Source of the DNA: Hyphomicrobiaceae bacterium
GTDB lineage: Bacteria > Pseudomonadota > Alphaproteobacteria > Rhizobiales > Hyphomicrobiaceae
NCBI GenBank assembly: GCA_023384095.1
Contig: JAHDXT010000019.1
Coordinates: 1 to 62,217, forward strand
Direction: 5' to 3'
DNA length: 62,217 bases
Made by a program: the position numbers and the translations under genes. Position 1 is the stretch's first letter. The number at the start of each line of letters is the position of its first letter. Under the pieces are notes generated by a model that saw only the letters and a list, made by a program, of their open reading frames with translations, was not told the origin of the DNA and did not search any database. Of this stretch, positions 57,287-62,217 are shown one piece after another.

Positions 57287-58219
57287 ATGACGCTCTGCCA
57301 CGCCCTCGTCCTGACCAGCCCGCCCGCGCGCCCCGCGGTCGGCCGTGAGGTGGCCGACAGGGCACTCGGCCTGATACCCGGGCCAGCGCGGCTCGACTGC
57401 ATCTGGCTCGCCGAGGGCGAGGCTTGGCAGGCGCTGTTCGCAACCGACGACCCGCGCGAGCCAGGCCGCGTGCGGGCGGCGGCTGCTGCGGCTCTCGCCC
57501 ATTTGCCGATCGACGTCAATGTGGTGCAGCACGACGACGCCTCGCGGCGCAAGAAGCTGCTGGTGGCCGACATGGAATCCACCGTCATCGAGCAGGAGTG
57601 CCTGGACGAGCTTGCCGATTATGTGGGTCTACGCGCGCGGATTTCCGAGATCACGGAGCGCGCCATGCGGGGCGAGCTGGTGTTCGAGGCCGCGCTCGCG
57701 GAGCGCGTCCGGCTGCTCGGCGGACTCGACGCCGGGACCCTCGAGACGCTCTACCGCGAGCGCGTCACGCCGATGCCCGGCGCGCACGAGCTGGTGGCCA
57801 CGATGCGGCGGAACGGCGCCTTCTGCGCCCTGGTCTCGGGAGGGTTCACGTACTTCACCGAGCGGATCGCGGCGCGGCTCGGCTTCGACAGCCACCAGGC
57901 GAACACACTGGACATCGCCGAGGGCAAGCTCGCCGGGACCGTCGCCCGGCCCGTGCTCGGCCGCGAGGCGAAGCTCGGCGCCCTGGAACGGCTGCGGCGC
58001 GAGCTCGGACTGGCCGCCCCGGAGACGCTGGCGGTCGGCGACGGCGCCAACGATCTCGACATGATCAGGGCCGCAGGGCTCGGCGTCGCCTTCCGCGCCA
58101 AGCCGATCGTGGCGGACGCTGCGCAGGCTGCCGTACGGCATGGCGACCTGACGGCGCTGCTCTATCTGCAGGGCTACCGCAAGGCCGAGCTCGTCGCCGG
58201 CCCGCCGCCGGCCGGCTGA
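57287..58219 (+). CDS. serB: Phosphoserine phosphatase
   Basis: The protein is 310 residues from ATG 57287; an upstream in-frame start at 57242 overlaps the miaA promoter area. An N-terminal ACT-like region precedes the HAD domain. HAD motif I is VADMESTVIEQECLDELAD, motif II VSGGFTYFTERIA, motif IV VGDGANDLDMI. Motif I has Glu at the usual second Asp (DxD to DxE: Asp95, Glu97); I recall this variant from related rhizobia, so it is probably functional. It catalyses the last step of serine synthesis. Confidence 0.94.
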   Translation: MTLCHALVLTSPPARPAVGREVADRALGLIPGPARLDCIWLAEGEAWQALFATDDPREPGRVRAAAAAALAHLPIDVNVVQHDDASRRKKLLVADMESTVIEQECLDELADYVGLRARISEITERAMRGELVFEAALAERVRLLGGLDAGTLETLYRERVTPMPGAHELVATMRRNGAFCALVSGGFTYFTERIAARLGFDSHQANTLDIAEGKLAGTVARPVLGREAKLGALERLRRELGLAAPETLAVGDGANDLDMIRAAGLGVAFRAKPIVADAAQAAVRHGDLTALLYLQGYRKAELVAGPPPAG

Positions 58220-58237
58220 GGCCCGCTGCTCACCCGC

Positions 58238-59506
58238 TCACAGCAGCAGGAAGGCCGCCGCCGCGACCAGCGTCGGCCCCAGCGCAGCGATGAACAGGTT
58301 GAGCGGTTTGATCGCGCCGTCGTCGAAGTTGGCCTTGAGGATCGCGAATCCGGCCGGGTTGGGCGCGTTGGCGATGACGGTCAGTCCGCCGCCGGTGACC
58401 GCGCCGGCCACCAGCGCGTACTTGAACTCGTCGGTGACGCCCTCGACCAGCGACCCGAGATAGGTCAGCGCGGCGTTGTCGGTGATGGCGGTCAGCGCCG
58501 TCGCACCCCAGTAGAGAACTGTCGGCTCCATGCCGGAGAGCGCCGGCTGCAGCCACCATCTCTGCAATCCGCCGAGCACCACCAGACCGGCCAGGAAGAA
58601 GGCGACCATCAGCCCTTCGCGGATCAGCAGCCGCGACTGATGCTGCCTGTAAGCCTCCGTGAAGCCGAGGAAGAACAGGAAGAAGGCGGCGAACACGATC
58701 GGGTGATGGTTGAAAACGACGACGCCCGTCAGGAAGCCGAGATGGACCGCGACCACCCAGGCCGGCACGTCGAGCCTCGCCAAGGCCGCCGACATGGTGG
58801 GCAAGCCTGCAAGGTAGGTCCGGAAAAGGATGGCGGCGCAGGCCGCGTTGACAAAGACCGCAATCGCCGCTTTCCAGCCGAAGGTCGTCAGCATGAACTG
58901 CAGGTCCCAGCCCCATGTGCCGGCAACCATCAGCACGGGCGGCGCCGCATAGGGCGTCAGCACGCCACCGATCGAGATGTTGACGAACAGCACGCCGAGC
59001 GTCGCATACTTGAAGGTATTGGGCGCGTTCTTGTTGATGAACCGCTCCCGCAGCAGGAGTGCGGAGAGCGTCATGGCGGCAGGCTCGGTGATGAACGAGC
59101 CGAGCAGAGGGCCGATGGAGAGCACGGTGGCGTAATAGGCCGTCGGCGCCGGCAGCGGCAGCAGCCGCGACAGCCAGACGAGCAGGGCGCCGGCGAGGTC
59201 GATGATCGGGCGGCTGGCGGCGATCACCATGATGACGAACACGAACGCCGGCTCGGTGAAGTTGCGGCTTTCGAGGTAGTGCATCGAGGCGCCGGTGCCG
59301 AGCTGCGCCGCTATCAGCACCAGCAGCACCATGGCCCAGAACCCGAATACCGCCTCCACCTCGCCGAGCAGGTGCCAGAGGCCCGCGTGCGCCGGCTGCA
59401 CCCGCGCCAGGTGCTCGAAGTAGGCCGTCGAGAATGTGTGAATGACGGCGATCGCGAAGATGACGACGGCCAGGATCTCGACGTTGCGGGTGATCATTTC
59501 GGCCAT
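58238..59506 (-). CDS. Putative Na+/H+ antiporter (PF07399-type)
   Basis: The protein is 422 residues from ATG 59506. About eleven or twelve hydrophobic segments are visible, with family-like stretches GSFITEPAAMTLSALLL, AITDNAALTYLGSLV and VIANAPNPAGFAIL, which resemble the NhaD/ArsB ion-transporter fold with two re-entrant motifs. It would exchange Na+ for H+ at the inner membrane. It is convergent with serB. Confidence 0.85.
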   Translation of the reverse strand: MAEMITRNVEILAVVIFAIAVIHTFSTAYFEHLARVQPAHAGLWHLLGEVEAVFGFWAMVLLVLIAAQLGTGASMHYLESRNFTEPAFVFVIMVIAASRPIIDLAGALLVWLSRLLPLPAPTAYYATVLSIGPLLGSFITEPAAMTLSALLLRERFINKNAPNTFKYATLGVLFVNISIGGVLTPYAAPPVLMVAGTWGWDLQFMLTTFGWKAAIAVFVNAACAAILFRTYLAGLPTMSAALARLDVPAWVVAVHLGFLTGVVVFNHHPIVFAAFFLFFLGFTEAYRQHQSRLLIREGLMVAFFLAGLVVLGGLQRWWLQPALSGMEPTVLYWGATALTAITDNAALTYLGSLVEGVTDEFKYALVAGAVTGGGLTVIANAPNPAGFAILKANFDDGAIKPLNLFIAALGPTLVAAAAFLLL

Positions 59507-59700
59507 GCGCAGTCCTGCCCTGGTAAGCGAGATCGATAGCTGGCGGCGTGCTCGGGAGCGGATCCAAACAGGTGGGTGAGCCACCGTGCTATAAACTGCC
59601 GTTGCAGTTCAACAGGCAATTGCGCCCAGTCGCCGCGCTCCCGCGGACGGCGCTCGCCCGCTCTGGCCGATGAGTGCCAGACCCGCTCGCCCGCGACGGC

Positions 59701-61878
59701 TCAGGCCCTGCGCTCGTGGAAAAAATCGTAGATGGCCTGCGCCATCTGCGCGGAGATGCCGGGCACGGCCTTCAGGTCCGCGGCGCCGGCCCGCGACACC
59801 GCCTTGGCCGATCCGAAATGCTGCAGCAGGGCGCGCTTGCGCGTCGGGCCGATGCCGGGGATTTCGTCGAGCGGGTTGGCGGCGATGGCTTTCGACCGCT
59901 TCGCCCGATGCGTGCCGATGGCGAACCGGTGCGCCTCGTCGCGCAGGCGCTGGACGAAGTAGAGCACGGGATCGCGCGGCTCCAACATGAACGGCCTGCC
60001 GCGGCCGGGGATGTAGAAGTGCTCCCGGCCCGCCTCGCGGTCCGGGCCTTTGGCCACGCCGATGACGGGGATGCCCTTGACGCCGAGTTGGTCGAGCACC
60101 TCGCAGGCCACTCCGAGCTGCCCCGCGCCGCCGTCGATCAGCACGAGATCGGGGCGGTCGGGGAGCTCCTCGGGCTCGGGCGCGAGATCGACTCCGGCCG
60201 CCGTCTCCTCGAACAGCGCCGGCGAGACATCGCCGAGCTCAGCCGGGCCGTTCTCGTCGCCGGTCGCGGTTCCGGAGACGGCATCGGCCCGCAGCATGCC
60301 GAACGGAATGCCGTCGGCGCCGCGTGCGCCGACGGGGTCCGGCCCCGGCTGCTCCAGACGCGACTCGAGATCGCCCCCTGGAGCCGCTCCTTCGCCCCCC
60401 GCAAGGCTCGCTGGCGGAGTGACGCTAACCGCACCAACGGCCTCCTTGGCCGCCAGCCGCCTGAACCGGCGCGTCAGCACCTCCCGCATCATCGCGTAGT
60501 CGTCGCCCGGCGCGAGGTCGGCCGATTTGATGTTGAACTTGCGGTACTGCCCTTTCACGAAGCCGTCCGGCCCGGCGACGATCATCGCCCCGACGGCGTT
60601 GGCGCCCATGATGTGGCTGTTGTCGAACACCTCGATGCGCCGCGGCGGCGCCGGCAGCCCGAACCGTTCCGCGATCCCTTCGAGCAGGATCCGCTGGGAG
60701 GAGCTCTCGGCAAGCCGCCGGCCCAGCGCCTCGCGGGCATTACGCAGGGCATGCTCGACCACGCCCGTCTTGCCGCCGCGCTGGGGAGTCTGGACCTCGA
60801 CGCGGCGCTCGGCCTTGGTCGACAGCGCCTCGGCCAGCAGCTCGCGCCCGGGCAGGCGCTCCGACAGCAGCAGCAGGCGCGGTACCGGCTTGTCGTCGTA
60901 GAACTGGGCGATGAAGCTTTCCAGCACCTCCGCGGCGCCGAGGGAGCGGTCGGCCTTGGGGAAGTAGGCGCGGTTGCCCCAGTTCTGGCCGCTGCGGATG
61001 AAGAACACCTGGATGCAGGTCTGGCCGCCGTCCTGGGCGGCGGCGAACACGTCGGCCTCCTCGACGCCCTCCGGGTTGATGGCCTGGTCGGCGGTGACGT
61101 GGGCGAGCGCCCAGAGCCTGTTGCGCAGCTCCGCCGCGCGCTCGAACTCGAGAGCTGCGGCGGCCGCCTCCATCAGCCGCTGGTAGTGGCGGCGCACGTT
61201 CTGGCTCTCGCCCCTGAGAAAGCGCGTCGCCTCGTCGACGAGCCGGTTGTAGTCCTCGAGTCCGATCTCGCCCGTGCACGGGGCCGAGCAGCGCTTGATC
61301 TGGTGGAGCAGGCAGGGCCGCGTGCGCGTCTCGAACACCGCGTCCGAGCAGGAGCGCAGGAGGAACGCCCGTTGCAGCATGTTGACGGTGCGGTTGACGG
61401 CCCCGGCCGAGGCGAACGGTCCGAAGTACTCGCCGCGGCGGCTGCGGGCGCCGCGGTGCTTGAGAATCTGCGGGGCGCGGTGGTCGCGCGCGATCAGGAT
61501 ATAGGGGAACGACTTGTCGTCCCGCATCAGCACGTTGAAGCGGGGGCGGAAGCGCTTGATGAGGTTGGCTTCGAGCAGCAGCGCCTCGGCCTCGGTGGCG
61601 AGCGTGACGAACTCCATCGCCACTGTCGCCGAGATCATGCGGGCGATGCGGTTGCTGTGGCCGTTGAGGCGCGCGTAGTTGGAGACGCGGGCCCGTAGAT
61701 TGCGCGCCTTACCCACGTAGATCACGTCGCCCCTGCCGTCGATCATGCGATAGACGCCGGGCGAGCTCGGCAGCGATTTCAGATAGGACGCGATGACGTC
61801 GGGACCGGTCCTCGGCGGGTCGCGGTGCTCCTCGGCCCCGCCCCGCTCCCGCGCCTCGCGCGCGTCGTCCTGTGGCAT
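59701..61878 (-). CDS. uvrC: UvrABC excinuclease subunit C, with an extra insertion
   Basis: The protein is about 725 residues from ATG 61878 (a GTG at 61887 is possible). Domains in order: GIY-YIG nuclease ([20 protein letters not shown]), Cys-rich loop ([15 protein letters not shown]), UVR motif, RNase H-like nuclease ([15 protein letters not shown] and [13 protein letters not shown]) and tandem helix-hairpin-helix ([17 protein letters not shown]). Between about 60165 and 60440 an 80-90 residue low-complexity insertion separates the [11 protein letters not shown] helix from LVLIDGG, where most UvrC proteins have only a short link. Dual-incision nucleotide excision repair. Confidence 0.95.
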   Translation of the reverse strand: MPQDDAREARERGGAEEHRDPPRTGPDVIASYLKSLPSSPGVYRMIDGRGDVIYVGKARNLRARVSNYARLNGHSNRIARMISATVAMEFVTLATEAEALLLEANLIKRFRPRFNVLMRDDKSFPYILIARDHRAPQILKHRGARSRRGEYFGPFASAGAVNRTVNMLQRAFLLRSCSDAVFETRTRPCLLHQIKRCSAPCTGEIGLEDYNRLVDEATRFLRGESQNVRRHYQRLMEAAAAALEFERAAELRNRLWALAHVTADQAINPEGVEEADVFAAAQDGGQTCIQVFFIRSGQNWGNRAYFPKADRSLGAAEVLESFIAQFYDDKPVPRLLLLSERLPGRELLAEALSTKAERRVEVQTPQRGGKTGVVEHALRNAREALGRRLAESSSQRILLEGIAERFGLPAPPRRIEVFDNSHIMGANAVGAMIVAGPDGFVKGQYRKFNIKSADLAPGDDYAMMREVLTRRFRRLAAKEAVGAVSVTPPASLAGGEGAAPGGDLESRLEQPGPDPVGARGADGIPFGMLRADAVSGTATGDENGPAELGDVSPALFEETAAGVDLAPEPEELPDRPDLVLIDGGAGQLGVACEVLDQLGVKGIPVIGVAKGPDREAGREHFYIPGRGRPFMLEPRDPVLYFVQRLRDEAHRFAIGTHRAKRSKAIAANPLDEIPGIGPTRKRALLQHFGSAKAVSRAGAADLKAVPGISAQMAQAIYDFFHERRA

Positions 61879-62023
61879 GCCGCACACTTAAGCGCCCGCG
61901 ACCCCATCGTCCAGGGAATCGCCGCCGCATGCGGGTCGAATCAGAGAGCGGTGCAGACGGGGTCAGCCGCTCACCGGCTTCTCCGACCCTCGATGACGAA
62001 ACGATTCCCACTGCCTACCCACA

Positions 62024-62112
62024 CCGTCATTCCCGCGGAGGCGGGAATCCACGACACGCCGCAGATCAGGTGTGGAGAGTTGCGTGGATGGCCGCCTTCG
62101 CGGCCATGACGG
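62024..62112. repeat. Fifth, diverged copy of the palindromic element
   Basis: It starts CCGTCATTCCCGCGGAGGC and ends GGCCATGACGG, keeping both inner hairpins (TTCCCGC/GCGGGAA and GGCCGC/GCGGCC), but its middle differs from the four copies at 3161-3750. It shows the family is dispersed in the genome rather than local. Confidence 0.85.
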
Positions 62113-62205
62113 TAAGGAAGGGCAAAGGGGACCAGGCGGAACACTGGCGTCGACGCTGATCGGGGGTCTGACCCAGTGGTGTCCGGGATCAGTATACGGG
62201 GCAAT

Positions 62206-62217
62206 GAGCTATAGCGT
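62206..62217 (+). mobile_element. Possible left terminus of an IS like the one at the window start
   Basis: GAGCTATAGCGT runs off the window. It matches, in inverted orientation, the putative IS end at 110-120 (GAGCTATCGCC on the minus strand) at 9 of the first 10 positions. Only 12 bases are visible. Confidence 0.25.

Larger units (their letters stand above)
61879..62217. other. Intergenic region after the uvrC start, with repeat copy and possible IS edge
   Basis: These 339 bases contain no supported gene. They hold the uvrC promoter region, the diverged palindromic element at 62024-62112, and the possible IS terminus at 62206-62217. Confidence 0.6.

Overview
The window reads as chromosomal DNA from a GC-rich alphaproteobacterium, most likely of the order Hyphomicrobiales (Rhizobiales). 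Three things point there: the gene neighbourhoods (DUF2007 / tRNA methyltransferase / S49 peptidase / glyQ / glyS, and serB / miaA / ilvI / ilvH), an Omp25-like porin, and two candidate CtrA sites of the form TTAA-N7-TTAA. No rRNA or tRNA gene and no CRISPR array was seen. Everything here was read by eye from the sequence; family names are recognitions, not search results.

Layout. 1-120: probable right end of an insertion sequence. 369-5039: amidohydrolase, orphan receiver, LuxR solo, a four-copy tandem array of a 92-93 bp palindromic element, and an L,D-transpeptidase. 5332-13062: a signalling block with a PAS-PAS-PAS adenylate cyclase facing a three-gene operon (a histidine kinase with six GAF domains, a DivK-like receiver and a receiver-cyclase fusion). 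13537-21491: a catabolic operon with two Dpp-type permeases, a fused double ATPase, an MmgE/PrpD protein, a binding protein and a FAD oxidoreductase. 21563-25479: a HAD phosphatase/arylsulfatase pair next to a SphA-type outer-membrane protein. 26002-29620: TerC, a lipoprotein, a small membrane protein, a GST, a hydratase and a small hypothetical protein.

29697-38598 is mostly core: a GGCT-like protein, glyS, a YetF (DUF421) remnant, a cysteine hydrolase, glyQ, an S49 peptidase, a TrmN6-like methyltransferase, DUF2007, a polyprenyl diphosphate synthase and a nitrilase. 38599-42930 is an accessory island: a broken AbiE toxin-antitoxin pair, an intact Fic protein whose 5' region carries a motif array of about 50-bp period, a headless serine recombinase and a GNAT. 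42931-62217 is again mostly core: a Wzz-like protein, a zinc dehydrogenase, a porin, glmM, a LytM factor, a DUF2157/GDYXXLXY pair, ilvH, a GST, a FitAB toxin-antitoxin inserted between ilvH and ilvI, miaA, serB, an antiporter and uvrC. The last bases resemble the other end of an IS like the one at the left edge.

How the genes work together. The kinase operon has no receiver on the kinase, so the two adjacent receivers (one fused to a cyclase) are the obvious phosphorylation targets, giving a redox/ligand-to-cAMP circuit with a second cyclase next door. The 13.5-21.5 kb operon looks like uptake plus two-step breakdown of a peptide-like or N-substituted amino acid. These two clusters, the Fic promoter array and the CtrA sites are the best candidates for new biology. 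Their functions are inferred, not shown.
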